A stretch of 64,000 nt of DNA. It comes from Saprospiraceae bacterium (lineage in GTDB: Bacteria > Bacteroidota > Bacteroidia > Chitinophagales > Saprospiraceae). Under the pieces are notes generated by a model that searched no databases, was not told the origin of the DNA, and saw nothing but the letters and a program-made list of their open reading frames with translations. The DNA is taken from contig JALWSS010000009.1 of assembly GCA_026993525.1 (NCBI GenBank), positions 1-64,000 of the forward strand. Reading direction: 5' to 3'. Below are positions 27,806 through 35,995 of this stretch, in pieces (position 1 is the first letter of the stretch; every line of letters starts with the position of its first letter). The position numbers and the translations under genes are program-made.

Positions 27806-28606
27806 ATGAATGAGCTACTTCTTGCTGCTATCCTCGGGATAGTGCAGGGTCTGACGGAATTCCTCCCAGTGAGCAGCAGTGGGCACCTTGAACTGGCAAA
27901 GTACCTTCTCGGTGATCAGAGTATGCCCGGGCAAAGTTTGCTGATGACCGTGGTTGTGCATTTCGGAACAGCTTTGAGCACCGTTGTCATTTTCCGGAAT
28001 GATGTTGTCCGCATACTCAAAAGCCTGTTTTCATTCAGCTGGGACGAGCAAAGCAAGTTTGCAGTCAAGATCATTCTGTCAATGATACCGGCCGCCCTGG
28101 TGGGTTTGTTTTTTGAAGATGAAATTGATGCACTGTTCAACAAACAACTGATGTTGGTGGGAATCAGTTTGATAGTCACAGCGGTACTGTTGCTGCTGGC
28201 TGACAGGGCCCGGGATACCACCCAAAAAGTCGGGTATGGACATTCACTGTTCGTGGGATTGTCGCAGGCTTTAGCCATACTCCCGGGGATTTCCCGTTCA
28301 GGTGCTACCATTTCAACCTCTGTACTTTTGGGGATTGACAGAACGAGGGCTGCCCGGTTCTCATTCCTGATGGTGGTTCCGCTCATCTTCGGAAAGATCG
28401 CCAAGGATCTGTTGAGCGGTGACCTGGCAACTGCTTCTCACAATCATTGGGGAGCCTTGACAATTGGCTTTTTTGCTTCGTTTCTGACGGGGATGATCGC
28501 CTGCAAATGGATGATTGCCCTTGTGAAAAAGAGCCAGTTGAAATACTTTGCGATTTACTGTGTGATTGTTGGAATAATGGCCATTATTCTACATCTTGCT
28601 GTATAA
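27806..28606 (+). CDS. uppP: Undecaprenyl-diphosphate phosphatase
   Basis: A 266-residue integral membrane enzyme that recycles undecaprenyl pyrophosphate for peptidoglycan and LPS synthesis; loss affects bacitracin sensitivity. Signatures are GIVQGLTEFLPVSSSGHLEL (first catalytic motif, Glu-rich) and LPGISRSGATISTSVLLG (second motif with Ser-Arg). About seven hydrophobic segments are visible. 32 bp after DUF3098. Confidence 0.97.
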   Translation: MNELLLAAILGIVQGLTEFLPVSSSGHLELAKYLLGDQSMPGQSLLMTVVVHFGTALSTVVIFRNDVVRILKSLFSFSWDEQSKFAVKIILSMIPAALVGLFFEDEIDALFNKQLMLVGISLIVTAVLLLLADRARDTTQKVGYGHSLFVGLSQALAILPGISRSGATISTSVLLGIDRTRAARFSFLMVVPLIFGKIAKDLLSGDLATASHNHWGALTIGFFASFLTGMIACKWMIALVKKSQLKYFAIYCVIVGIMAIILHLAV

Positions 28607-28673
28607 GTGTGACCACAATTTGTTGGTTGTCTTAAATTTGTGGTTGCTTATTCTTTCATGAAATTTCTTCAGA

Positions 28674-29396
28674 ATGGATGACCCTCTTCCTGGACAAAAA
28701 TTTATTGAAGGTGCCTTTCTTCTCGTCAATAAGCCTAAATCCTGGACTTCTTTTGACGTTGTCAACAAAATCCGCTCCTCGCTGAAACAAAGCCTGGGAA
28801 TAAAAAAAATAAAGGTGGGACATGCAGGCACCCTGGACCCTATGGCCACGGGCTTGTTGATTGTTTGTACCGGTAAAATGACCAAAAAACTTTCCGGTTA
28901 CCAGGGCTTGGATAAAACCTACACCGGTGTCATCACTTTGGGTGCTACCACGGCATCGTACGATTCAGAGTGTGAGCCCGAAAACATGCAATCATTGGAT
29001 GACCTGAGCGAAGAGGATATTTATTCGGCAAAAGAGTCATTCATTGGTGATCTCATGCAGATGCCACCGATCTATTCTGCCATCAAGGTGGATGGGCAGC
29101 CACTTTACAAACGCGCCCGTGCCGGCAAAAAAGTAGAGGTGAAACCCAGGCCCGTCACCGTATATGATTTTGAGATCACCGCCATCCAATTACCCGAAGT
29201 ACATTTCCGGGTGCGATGCTCCAAAGGCACTTACATTCGCTCACTGGCCCACGATTTTGGCCAGCAGCTGGGAGTGGGCGCCTACCTCACTGAACTGACA
29301 CGAACAGCCATTGGTGACTACCGCCTGGAAGGCGCCTGGGAACTGGAAGCACTTGTTGATCACATCGAATCCATTGCTCCAACTGTCAACTCCTGA
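28674..29396 (+). CDS. truB: tRNA pseudouridine-55 synthase TruB
   Basis: A 240-residue enzyme making pseudouridine 55 in the T loop of tRNAs. It shows LLVNKPKSWTSFDVVNKIR, the catalytic GHAGTLDPMATGLL with its Asp, KTYTGVITLGATTASYDSE, and RCSKGTYIRSLAHDFGQ. The C-terminal PUA domain of the long form is missing, typical for this phylum. Its stop overlaps the start of the YigZ gene by 1 nt (TGATG). Confidence 0.96.
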   Translation: MDDPLPGQKFIEGAFLLVNKPKSWTSFDVVNKIRSSLKQSLGIKKIKVGHAGTLDPMATGLLIVCTGKMTKKLSGYQGLDKTYTGVITLGATTASYDSECEPENMQSLDDLSEEDIYSAKESFIGDLMQMPPIYSAIKVDGQPLYKRARAGKKVEVKPRPVTVYDFEITAIQLPEVHFRVRCSKGTYIRSLAHDFGQQLGVGAYLTELTRTAIGDYRLEGAWELEALVDHIESIAPTVNS

Positions 29397-30049
29397 TGTC
29401 AAGTGATTCGTTCAAAACTTTGGCTGCCCCCTCGTGCGGTGAATTCCGGGACCGGGGGAGTAAGTTCATTGCCTTCGCATTCCCATTGCGAAGCGAGGAA
29501 GAATGGACAGCTCTGTTGGAGGAGGTAAAAAAAGAACATCCCAAAGCTCGTCATCATTGTTGGGCCTATCGTTTCGGAGTGCAGGGTGAGAATTACCGGG
29601 CAAACGACGATGGTGAACCATCGGGCACCGCAGGCAGGCCGATCCTCGGCCAAATAGACAGTTTTGAACTCACGAATGTTTTTGTAGTTGTGGTCAGGTA
29701 TTTCGGGGGCACCCTGTTGGGAACATCCGGATTGATCAACGCTTACAAAAACAGCACACATGATTCGCTGCAAAAAGCTCAGATCGTCACGAAATTCATC
29801 TCCCGCAAATTCCGGGTTTCATTTGATTATGCGCTGATGGGGGAGGTGATGAATGCAGCCAAACGGATCGATGCTGAAATTCTGGAACATAGTTTTGATG
29901 CCAATCCGTCCATCACCATTGAGATCAGGGCCTCCAAATCGGATTCAGAGCTTCTAAGGTTGAAAGCACTTGTCACGAGGACATCTCTCGAGCAGGCCGC
30001 AGAATCGGAGAAAACAAAAGGATTTGAAATTGTGGAGCTTGTGGGCTGA
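29396..30049 (+). CDS. yigZ: YigZ/IMPACT-family protein
   Basis: A 217-residue protein with the UPF0029/IMPACT fold: EFRDRGSKFIAFAFPL, ARHHCWAYRFG, NDDGEPSGTAGRPILGQI, VVVVRYFGGTLLGTSGLINAY, and a C-terminal ferredoxin-like DUF1949 domain. YigZ-type proteins are linked to translation and stress in other organisms; the exact role is not established. Translation is probably coupled to truB by the 1-nt overlap. Confidence 0.92.
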   Translation: MSSDSFKTLAAPSCGEFRDRGSKFIAFAFPLRSEEEWTALLEEVKKEHPKARHHCWAYRFGVQGENYRANDDGEPSGTAGRPILGQIDSFELTNVFVVVVRYFGGTLLGTSGLINAYKNSTHDSLQKAQIVTKFISRKFRVSFDYALMGEVMNAAKRIDAEILEHSFDANPSITIEIRASKSDSELLRLKALVTRTSLEQAAESEKTKGFEIVELVG

Positions 30050-30140
30050 GTACCGGCTTGCCCGGGCATTACTTATTTGTAAAAGACTAATTATTCAAAT
30101 TAAAATTTGGTCTAACAATTTAAAAACGTAAACCAATTTT

Positions 30141-30171
30141 TCTGAAAAAATCAATTCATTAATTACATTTG
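30141..30171 (+). promoter_or_regulatory. Promoter of the OmpA/HhH pair
   Basis: TCTG (30141-30144, one mismatch to TTTG), 19-nt spacer, then TACATTTG (30164-30171, exact -7 match), 65 bp before the OmpA-family start. The AT-rich stretch 30085-30160 precedes it. Confidence 0.6.
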
Positions 30172-30236
30172 GCCCGTCCCGTCGCACAGTTGTTGTAAAA
30201 AATCCTGAAGAAACTTTCATAAATATCAAACTGACT

Positions 30237-31103
30237 ATGCCAAGGTTAGCACTATTGCCTATCGGTGCATTTTTGATTTGGTGTTATGTGTGCCAGCAAT
30301 GGTATGTGTGCAACATCAAGCAAAAATGCAATGGAGAGAGCCCGGAAATTGAGTCTGTAACTGACAGCCTGTCAACCGGAGACACAGCCGCTGCGCAGCC
30401 AGCTGAAAACACTTATGCCCTTGGATTCAAATGGAACAGTGAAATCCCGGAGCCGGGGCCTGGATACGATGAATTCGTCAATTCTAAAGTGAATTCATTG
30501 CCCGAAGGGCAACTTTTCGAAATCGTGGGTAAATACTACGGTGATGAATCCACGCCGGAAGGCAGCTCAAATATGGGCCTTGCCAGGGCCGGGCAGGTAA
30601 AGAAGCTTTTTGAAGGCAAAGTGGATGAGAATCTTATAGTTGTTACGTCCAGACAGATTGGCACCAGTTCGCCGGAAGCATTGAAAAATGGCTACCTGGA
30701 TGCCATTGATATCAACTACAAAGAAGCACCCAAAGGGGACGAAGTAGAAATCATTGAAGTGGAAAACAGGATCAGTATTCTGTTCCCTTACGGCAGTTCT
30801 ACGAAAGAAGCAAATCCGCAGGTTGACGAATACCTGGACAAGCTTGCAGAAAGGCTTTCGAAAACTGACGAGACGGTTTCCATTACCGGCCATACCGATG
30901 CATCCGGCACAGAAGACTTCAACTACAAATTGGCGCTGGACAGGGCCAGACACATTCAGGCTATCCTCGTCGCAAAAGGCATTTCTGCTGACCGGATTCA
31001 GATTGCCTCCAAAGGCGAGAAGCAACCCGTGGCCAGCAATGACACTGAAGAGGGCAGACGTCAAAACAGGCGTGTAGAACTGGTCCTCAATGAAAAGCAA
31101 TGA
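30237..31103 (+). CDS. OmpA-family cell-wall binding protein
   Basis: A 288-residue protein with an N-terminal hydrophobic segment (LALLPIGAFLIWCYVCQQWYV), an unassigned middle part, and a C-terminal OmpA domain (SILFPYGSSTKEANPQVDEYLDKLA, ITGHTDASGTEDFNYKLALDRAR, IQIASKGEKQPVASNDTEEGRRQNRRVEL), which binds peptidoglycan diaminopimelate. The N-terminal anchor looks like an inner-membrane helix and not a cleaved signal. Next gene, 43 bp on, encodes a membrane HhH protein; the pair recurs in Bacteroidota. Confidence 0.9.
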   Translation: MPRLALLPIGAFLIWCYVCQQWYVCNIKQKCNGESPEIESVTDSLSTGDTAAAQPAENTYALGFKWNSEIPEPGPGYDEFVNSKVNSLPEGQLFEIVGKYYGDESTPEGSSNMGLARAGQVKKLFEGKVDENLIVVTSRQIGTSSPEALKNGYLDAIDINYKEAPKGDEVEIIEVENRISILFPYGSSTKEANPQVDEYLDKLAERLSKTDETVSITGHTDASGTEDFNYKLALDRARHIQAILVAKGISADRIQIASKGEKQPVASNDTEEGRRQNRRVELVLNEKQ

Positions 31104-31146
31104 TTTGAAATTCCATCTTCGCAATAACCATCAAAAACGATAAACC

Positions 31147-31788
31147 ATGTTTGAGAATACTTTTCAGGGCCCCGGTGCAGGAACCTATGCCGATCACACC
31201 ATGGAGATTCTTCTGATGCTGCTTGTGGCGTTTGCGTTAGGCCTTTTGCTGGGCTACATTTTGTGGAGCCGCTTCAGAAATATGTACAAAGAACTTGAAG
31301 AAGAGCATGGCCGCCTCAAGCATCTTCACACAGAACTTGAGAAAGACCACGCAAGTCTTCGCTACAAAGCCGAGCAACTGGAAGGGGAAAATGATTCTCT
31401 GAAGAAAAAGAACCGGGGCCTGGAGGCAGATGTGTTCATGTACAAAGGGAAACTCGAACAGCTCCAGTCCTCTGGTGGTGAGAAAAAGGCTGCTTCCAAA
31501 ATGGCCATGGGAGCAGCTGCCGCAACAGGAGCCAGTGATGATTTGAAAAAAATTGAAGGTATCGGACCTAAAATAGAAAAACTGTTGAATGCTGCGGGCA
31601 TCATGACCTTCCGACAACTCGCTGATGCACCGCTATCAAAACTCCAAAACATTCTGGAAGAAGCAGGCCCCCGGTTCAAGCTTGCAGATCCAGGAACCTG
31701 GACTCAACAGGCCGCCCTGGCCGCAGATGGCAAATGGGACGATTTAAAGACCCTCCAGGACGAACTGAGCGGAGGACGTAAAAAGTAG
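31147..31788 (+). CDS. Membrane-anchored coiled-coil protein with HhH domain
   Basis: A 213-residue protein: TM helix near residues 18-37 (EILLMLLVAFALGLLLGYIL), a coiled coil (38-100, ELEEEHGRLKHLHTELEKDH), a linker, and a C-terminal helix-hairpin-helix unit DLKKIEGIGPKIEKLLNAAGIMTFRQLADAP. That HhH type is found in many small envelope-linked Bacteroidota proteins and also in L21-linked proteins; a nucleic acid or protein partner cannot be named. Co-transcribed with the OmpA-family gene. A strong hairpin follows. Confidence 0.85.
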   Translation: MFENTFQGPGAGTYADHTMEILLMLLVAFALGLLLGYILWSRFRNMYKELEEEHGRLKHLHTELEKDHASLRYKAEQLEGENDSLKKKNRGLEADVFMYKGKLEQLQSSGGEKKAASKMAMGAAAATGASDDLKKIEGIGPKIEKLLNAAGIMTFRQLADAPLSKLQNILEEAGPRFKLADPGTWTQQAALAADGKWDDLKTLQDELSGGRKK

Positions 31789-31842
31789 TATCGAGACATC
31801 TGCAACAAGTCATCTTTCTAACTATTCCCCTGAAAATCAGGC

Positions 31843-31897
31843 GGTTGCTTCCGGTACCTTTCCCGAAAAAATTTCGGGATAGGGACCGGAAGCAACC
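31843..31897. repeat. Long near-perfect hairpin between convergent genes
   Basis: Arms of 26 bp (31843-31868 and 31872-31897) match at 24 of 26 positions, with a 3-nt loop. The outer arm is GGTTGCTTCCGGT, the inner TCCCGAAA. It lies between the HhH gene and convergent rimM and may end both transcripts, though no T-run follows directly. Confidence 0.85.
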
Positions 31898-31950
31898 CCT
31901 CTAAACCCCTCTCAACCGCTCTAAACCTCCTAAACCCCTCTAAACCTTAA
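31895..31950. repeat. CCCCTCTAAA-type short-period repeat
   Basis: About five imperfect 10-11 bp units of CCCCTCTAAA(C) follow the hairpin and end near the rimM stop. The same motif flanks hairpins at 39.1 and 54.8 kb. Confidence 0.8.
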
Positions 31951-31963
31951 TACACTCATTTCT

Positions 31964-32482
31964 CTAAAGCTCGAAAAGCCCTTCGGGTAACCTGACCACA
32001 ACCGTTTTCTTATCAACTTGAATCGTATCTATTAATTCATCGTGAAGGGGAATCAAGAACTCGTTCTTTTCTTCATCAACCACGGCGGCAAGTTCCTGTT
32101 GCGGATATTCCAGCACCTCTTTGATGGTACCCCTTTTTCCGGACGTCAGATCGTACATAAGGTAACCGGACAGCATGCCAAATGCCGGGTGGTTCGATGC
32201 ATCCCGGCCGAACTCTTCAATCAGTTGACTTTCAAGTGAAATGGTCATGGATGTCAGTGGTAAAGCGGCTTGGGGAGAATCAATTTCCTCAAGTTTGAGA
32301 ATGGGATATTTTTCACCTCTTATCTCTTCTACGAAAAACGGAACGGGCTTGCCGGCCTGGTTTACAAAAACGAAATCTGCGTTGTACAATGCTTCCAGAT
32401 ATGCCTCATCAATCCTGGCTTTCAGTTCACCTTGTGCACCGTGAACCTTCGTGATTTTTCCAATGGGGGTCAGGGAGAGCAT
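31964..32482 (-). CDS. rimM: Ribosome maturation factor RimM
   Basis: A 172-residue protein acting in 30S head assembly with S19. N-terminal beta domain SLTPIGKITKVHGAQGELKAR, then the PRC-barrel (GYLMYDLTSGKRGTIKEVLEYPQQELAAVVDEEKNEFLIPLHDELIDTI) as usual. The common partners rpsP and trmD are not adjacent. It is the last gene of mnmA-lipoprotein-rimM, beginning 3 bp after the lipoprotein stop. Confidence 0.95.
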   Translation of the reverse strand: MLSLTPIGKITKVHGAQGELKARIDEAYLEALYNADFVFVNQAGKPVPFFVEEIRGEKYPILKLEEIDSPQAALPLTSMTISLESQLIEEFGRDASNHPAFGMLSGYLMYDLTSGKRGTIKEVLEYPQQELAAVVDEEKNEFLIPLHDELIDTIQVDKKTVVVRLPEGLFEL

Positions 32483-32485
32483 AAT

Positions 32486-33226
32486 TCAATTGTGATCAAT
32501 GAGGGTTTGTTTGAGAATAAAACCTTTTTCAGCCTTTTCTTCCCAATTCATGCCGATGCAATCTTCAATGCATTGGGTGTCCAGTATCCAAAGCTCCCGG
32601 TAAACCAGGCCAACATCCCTTGCGTATTTCTCGTGTGCCTGCCGCAGTTCAATCAAATTCTCACTGTCGGCATTCTGAATTGTCACAACATCGGGAAATG
32701 AATCCCCTCCGATTGTTTCCGGTTGGCCGGCCTGGAGGATTCGATAGGACCAGGATTTGAACATTTCCAGGGTTTCACCGGCTACTGTGACCTTGGTTCC
32801 GGAGTCGAAAAACACATTTCCGTCCCATGAAACATTTTCACGAACGGGGAATGTGAGCTTGATGAACCGGAGATTGTCTTCAACCCTTTGCGCCTGGTTA
32901 TCGGTTACAGAGGCTGTGACCACCTTTTTGATGGACCAGGGGAGTGAATCAACAGCCCTTTGGTACTGTTCAATCCGGAACACCGTGGAACCTGTCAGGT
33001 CTGTGAAACTGTCAACAACGATTTCTTTGAGAAAGGAGGTGGACTGCGAGACCAAAGAGTCTCCTGTCGGGTCGTAAATGGTCGAGTCCATCCGGTAGGT
33101 CAGAAATTGACCAATTTCCAGGGGGTAGTAGTCGTACCCGAAGTCCCGGTCAAAATCATCAGGCTCCGTTTTGCAGGCTGCAAGCAGGGCTAACGCAAAA
33201 ATCAGGATGCTAATTCTAAATCTCAT
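32486..33226 (-). CDS. Hypothetical lipoprotein
   Basis: A 246-residue lipoprotein (lipobox ALLAAC after a 17-residue leader). The mature part is rich in beta strands (YYPLEIGQFLTYRMDSTIYD, VRENVSWDGNVFF, YARDVGLVYRELWILDTQ) and occurs widely in Bacteroidota without a named role, as far as I can recall. It overlaps mnmA by 4 bp (ATGA) and precedes rimM by 3 bp, so it lies inside a translation-related operon. Confidence 0.8.
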   Translation of the reverse strand: MRFRISILIFALALLAACKTEPDDFDRDFGYDYYPLEIGQFLTYRMDSTIYDPTGDSLVSQSTSFLKEIVVDSFTDLTGSTVFRIEQYQRAVDSLPWSIKKVVTASVTDNQAQRVEDNLRFIKLTFPVRENVSWDGNVFFDSGTKVTVAGETLEMFKSWSYRILQAGQPETIGGDSFPDVVTIQNADSENLIELRQAHEKYARDVGLVYRELWILDTQCIEDCIGMNWEEKAEKGFILKQTLIDHN

Positions 33227-34323
33227 TGAAAGGCACTTCCGTGAATGATTCCACCACCAACAACGTCATCACCTTCGTAAAATACGGCGCTTTGTCCGGG
33301 AGCGATTCCTTTGACGTTGGCCAGAAACTCTACCTCGATGGCTCCTTGGGCAGGGTGGAGGAGGCTGAAAGTCCCGTTGTCCCGGTACCTGACTTTAGTT
33401 ACAACTTCCAGGCCATCAGGCACTTCTGCGTATTTCATGTAGTTCACCTTGCCAACTTTCATCGAATTGCGGATCAGTTCGTCTTCCGTACCCAGTACCA
33501 CTGTATTTGATTCGGGCCTGATCTCGGTGACAAACATCGGTTGCCCAAATGCCATTCCAAGTCCTTTCCGTTGGCCAATGGTGTAAAACGGGTATCCTTT
33601 GTGCTCTCCAATTATTTCGCCACTGGTGTTGACGAATTTACCCCCCGCCACTTTTTCTTCGAGATCGGGCACCCTTCTCTTCAGAAAGCTCCGGTAATCG
33701 TTGTCAGGCACAAAACAGATCTCATAGCTTTCAGCTTTCCTGGCCAGTTCGGTATAACCCCTTTCATAGGCCATTTGCCGCACTTCCTGTTTGGTGAACC
33801 TGCCCAATGGGAAATGGCTTCTTTGAAGGCATTCCTGACTCAGGCCCCACAAAACGTACGATTGATCTTTGTTTGGATCGCTGGCTTTGGTGATGTACTT
33901 TCTGCCTTGGTGCTCATTGATAATTGCATAATGTCCGGTGGCTATGAATTCACAGTCCAAAGCATCTGCTCTTTTCAGAAGCGAATTCCATTTGATGTGG
34001 GTGTTGCAGAGAACACATGGGTTGGGCGTTCTGCCGGCAAGGTATTCATCCACAAAGTTGTCAATGACATAATCACCAAACTCTTCCCGAATATCTACGA
34101 TGAAGTGGTGAAAGCCCATGTCAACAGCCACTTTCCTGGCGTCGTTGATGGAGTCGAGGCTACAGCAGCCGGTCTCTTTCCTTGAACCACCCGAAGTGGC
34201 ATAATCCCAGGTTTTCATGGTAATACCAATGACTTCATAACCCTGCTCGTGCATGAGCATAGCGGTCACCGTACTGTCGATGCCTCCACTCATCGCTACC
34301 AGAACCCTTCCTAATTTACTCAT
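33223..34323 (-). CDS. mnmA: tRNA-specific 2-thiouridylase MnmA
   Basis: A 366-residue enzyme thiolating U34 of Lys/Glu/Gln tRNAs. The PP-loop is VLVAMSGGIDSTVTAMLM; the catalytic cysteines are in NPCVLCNTHIKW and YEICFVPDNDYRSFL, the two needed for persulfide transfer; GYPFYTIGQRKGLGMAFGQPMFV follows. Length is standard. First gene of an operon with a lipoprotein gene and rimM, all linked by overlaps or 3-bp gaps. Confidence 0.97.
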   Translation of the reverse strand: MSKLGRVLVAMSGGIDSTVTAMLMHEQGYEVIGITMKTWDYATSGGSRKETGCCSLDSINDARKVAVDMGFHHFIVDIREEFGDYVIDNFVDEYLAGRTPNPCVLCNTHIKWNSLLKRADALDCEFIATGHYAIINEHQGRKYITKASDPNKDQSYVLWGLSQECLQRSHFPLGRFTKQEVRQMAYERGYTELARKAESYEICFVPDNDYRSFLKRRVPDLEEKVAGGKFVNTSGEIIGEHKGYPFYTIGQRKGLGMAFGQPMFVTEIRPESNTVVLGTEDELIRNSMKVGKVNYMKYAEVPDGLEVVTKVRYRDNGTFSLLHPAQGAIEVEFLANVKGIAPGQSAVFYEGDDVVGGGIIHGSAFQ

Positions 34324-34432
34324 GAAACAGTGACTTTATGATTCTTTTTAACCTTACCTGGCAATGAGGTTTTTCAAAGAGTTTGCAAAATTACAACTTT
34401 GGCCTTCCTTTGCTACCTGCACTGTCCTGGTT

Positions 34433-34473
34433 GAATCAATTGGCAGCAAAGGGAACAACCCGCCAATTGATTC
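34433..34473. repeat. 12-bp perfect inverted repeat upstream of mnmA
   Basis: GAATCAATTGGC (34433-34444) and GCCAATTGATTC (34462-34473) with a 17-nt loop, in the divergent mnmA / rlpA gap. No T-run follows. It may be an operator or a transcript hairpin. The rest of the 403-bp gap (34324-34726) holds the 106-bp element below and no gene. Confidence 0.75.
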
Positions 34474-34551
34474 TGTTGAAATTTCGTTAAGAATTTGAAA
34501 TTGCATTCTGTAAATCAGTAATTTACACTTTTAATTTAGCCCTGAATGGAG

Positions 34552-34657
34552 ATTGTACTCAAAACGAAGTGCTTGGGGGGAGATCCCGATCCCGAATCCC
34601 CATCCGAACCTAAAGAGCGTGACGGATCATTCCCAAACCACTTCGAGTCGGGTATAT
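34552..34657 (+). mobile_element. 106-bp palindromic MITE-like element, copy 1
   Basis: Terminal inverted repeats of 26 bp: left arm starts ATTGTAC and holds CGAAGTG...TTGGG; right arm holds CCCAAACCACTTCG and ends GTATAT. The second copy at 46712-46816 has the same length, arms and a related CCCATCC...GAG.GTGA interior. The interior of this copy also carries the dispersed 12-mer ATCCCGATCCCG (34583-34594). No transposase gene is in the window; it would depend on one elsewhere. Confidence 0.75.
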
Positions 34658-34726
34658 TCACCATCGGTGTCTAAATTTGGTAATGCCAATTCCAATGAAC
34701 CTGAATTATTAACCAAACGTACTGAC

Positions 34727-35557
34727 ATGAAAAAACAAGCATTTCTCATCACCCTGTTGGCAGTTCTTCTGGTACCGGTTTTTGTAAACGCACAACAGGA
34801 AGAACTTGGACTCGCCTCTTTTTACTCAGACCTTTTTCAGGGCAAACCAACGGCCAGTGGAGAGTTGTATGACAAAAACAAAATGACGGCTGCCCACAAA
34901 ACCCTTCCTTTCGGTACAACAATTAAAGTAACGAGGTTGGACAACGGAAAATCAGTGAAGGTCACCGTCAATGACCGCGGGCCGTACATCAGTGGCAGGA
35001 TCGTTGAGTTGTCCAGAGCTGCTGCGGAAAAAATTGACCTGGTACGAGACGGCGTAACGAGGGTGAAAGTCGAAGTTGTTTCTGACGAAACCAGTGGAAA
35101 AGAAGCAGTAACTTCTTCAAAACCATCACCAGGCAAAAAGGAGGCTGTCACGGCCAAAGGCGGGCAAACCAAAACGGCGAAAAAAGCTGAGAAAAAGTCG
35201 CCAACCAAACCCAAAGCGGTTGCTGTTAAATCTGCTACCTCAGGGAAAGGGAAATCTTCAACCTCTACGGGCTTGTATGAAGTCTCATTGAAGCGGGAAG
35301 ACATGAAAGGCTTTGGCGTTCAGGTAGCCGCCTTCAAAAGCGAGGACGCCATGTTCAAAAAGGTTGAAGAGCTGAAATCCCAATGGTTTGACAAGGTCCT
35401 CGTCAGCGTGGCCGAATCAAAGGATGGAAGTAAACTGTACAAGATCATACTCGGCTCGTTTGCAACAAAAAACGAGGCCGAGGAGTACAAGAAAAACCTC
35501 AAAAAGAACAAGAAGATGGATGGCTTCGTAGTGGATCTTTCAAAGATCGGCCAATAG
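34727..35557 (+). CDS. rlpA: RlpA-like septal ring lipid-free protein with SPOR domain
   Basis: A 276-residue secreted protein. The start MKKQAFLITLLAVLLVPVFVN gives a signal peptide (cleavage near VNAQ); a longer upstream frame runs through the MITE-like element and is rejected. Residues 25-120 are the double-psi beta-barrel (LASFYSDLFQGKPTASGELYD, AAHKTLPFGTTIKVTRLDNG, VTVNDRGPYISGRIVELSRAAA), related to lytic transglycosylases. A Lys/Ser/Thr-rich linker (residues 125-185) follows, then SPOR (GVQVAAFKSEDAMF...YKIILGSFATKNEAEEYKK), which binds denuded glycan at division sites. Confidence 0.92.
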   Translation: MKKQAFLITLLAVLLVPVFVNAQQEELGLASFYSDLFQGKPTASGELYDKNKMTAAHKTLPFGTTIKVTRLDNGKSVKVTVNDRGPYISGRIVELSRAAAEKIDLVRDGVTRVKVEVVSDETSGKEAVTSSKPSPGKKEAVTAKGGQTKTAKKAEKKSPTKPKAVAVKSATSGKGKSSTSTGLYEVSLKREDMKGFGVQVAAFKSEDAMFKKVEELKSQWFDKVLVSVAESKDGSKLYKIILGSFATKNEAEEYKKNLKKNKKMDGFVVDLSKIGQ

Positions 35558-35603
35558 CCTCCTTTTCGATTTGCTTTTGGTTGAAATAATTTTTGCCATC
35601 CCC

Positions 35604-35635
35604 TTTGGGGTAAATTATTGGAACCTATAAATTTG
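35604..35635 (+). promoter_or_regulatory. Promoter of the tRNA-Thr/tRNA-Pro unit
   Basis: TTTG (35604-35607), 20-nt spacer, TAAATTTG (35628-35635): full match to the Bacteroidota -33/-7 promoter, with the tRNA-Thr start 22 bp further on. Confidence 0.85.
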
Positions 35636-35656
35636 CGGCCGCTTGAAATACGCCAG

Positions 35657-35729
35657 GCCACCCTAGCTCAGCTGGTAGAGCAACGCATTCGTAATGCGTG
35701 GGTCGGGAGTTCGAGTCTCCTGGGTGGCT
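35657..35729 (+). tRNA. tRNA-Thr (CGT)
   Basis: A 73-nt cloverleaf: acceptor GCCACCC / GGGTGGC, D-loop AGCTCAGCTGGTAGAGC, anticodon stem ACGCA/TGCGT with loop TTCGTAA (anticodon CGT, reads ACG), T-arm GGGAG TTCGAGT CTCCT. Discriminator base T. The 3' CCA is not encoded. Confidence 0.97.
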
Positions 35730-35746
35730 CAGAATACATCTTCGAT

Positions 35747-35821
35747 CGGGGTGTAGCGCAGCCCGGTTAGCGCGCGTCGTTCGGGACGACGAGGTCGGAG
35801 GTTCGAATCCTCTCACCCCGA
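35747..35821 (+). tRNA. tRNA-Pro (CGG)
   Basis: A 75-nt cloverleaf 17 bp after tRNA-Thr: acceptor CGGGGTG / CACCCCG, D-arm AGCGCAGCCCGGTTAGCGC, anticodon stem CGTCG/CGACG with loop TTCGGGA (anticodon CGG, reads CCG), T-arm GGAGG TTCGAAT CCTCT. The 3' CCA is not encoded. Confidence 0.97.
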
Positions 35822-35825
35822 CATG

Positions 35826-35858
35826 GCCCTGCTGAGGTGATTACCCGGCAGGGCTTTT
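35826..35858 (+). terminator. Terminator of the tRNA unit
   Basis: GCCCTGC (35826-35832) and GCAGGGC (35848-35854) form a 7-bp stem followed by TTTTCCTTTT, starting 4 bp after tRNA-Pro. Confidence 0.85.
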
Positions 35859-35893
35859 CCTTTTAACCGTACCCTCCTTGCAACTCCTTTGGA

Positions 35894-35924
35894 TTTGAAT
35901 CTTCTGTCAAATTTTCTACCTTAG
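35894..35924 (+). promoter_or_regulatory. Promoter of the 61-residue basic protein
   Basis: TTTG (35894-35897), 19-nt spacer, TACCTTAG (35917-35924; one mismatch to TAnnTTTG). The same -7 variant serves the candidate small RNA at 8.4 kb. Confidence 0.6.
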
Positions 35925-35995
35925 CACGTCTTTACACCCATGAAGTATCCTTAGCGACGAGTTATTGCCTTTTCTTAAACCACAAACCGTGCGCT

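Noticed and set aside
31843-31897. Hairpin as a clear bidirectional terminator
   Set aside because: The stem is very strong but no T-run follows on either strand, so it is listed as a repeat.
34553-34726. N-terminal extension of the RlpA-like protein
   Set aside because: It translates the MITE-like element; the signal peptide begins at 34727.
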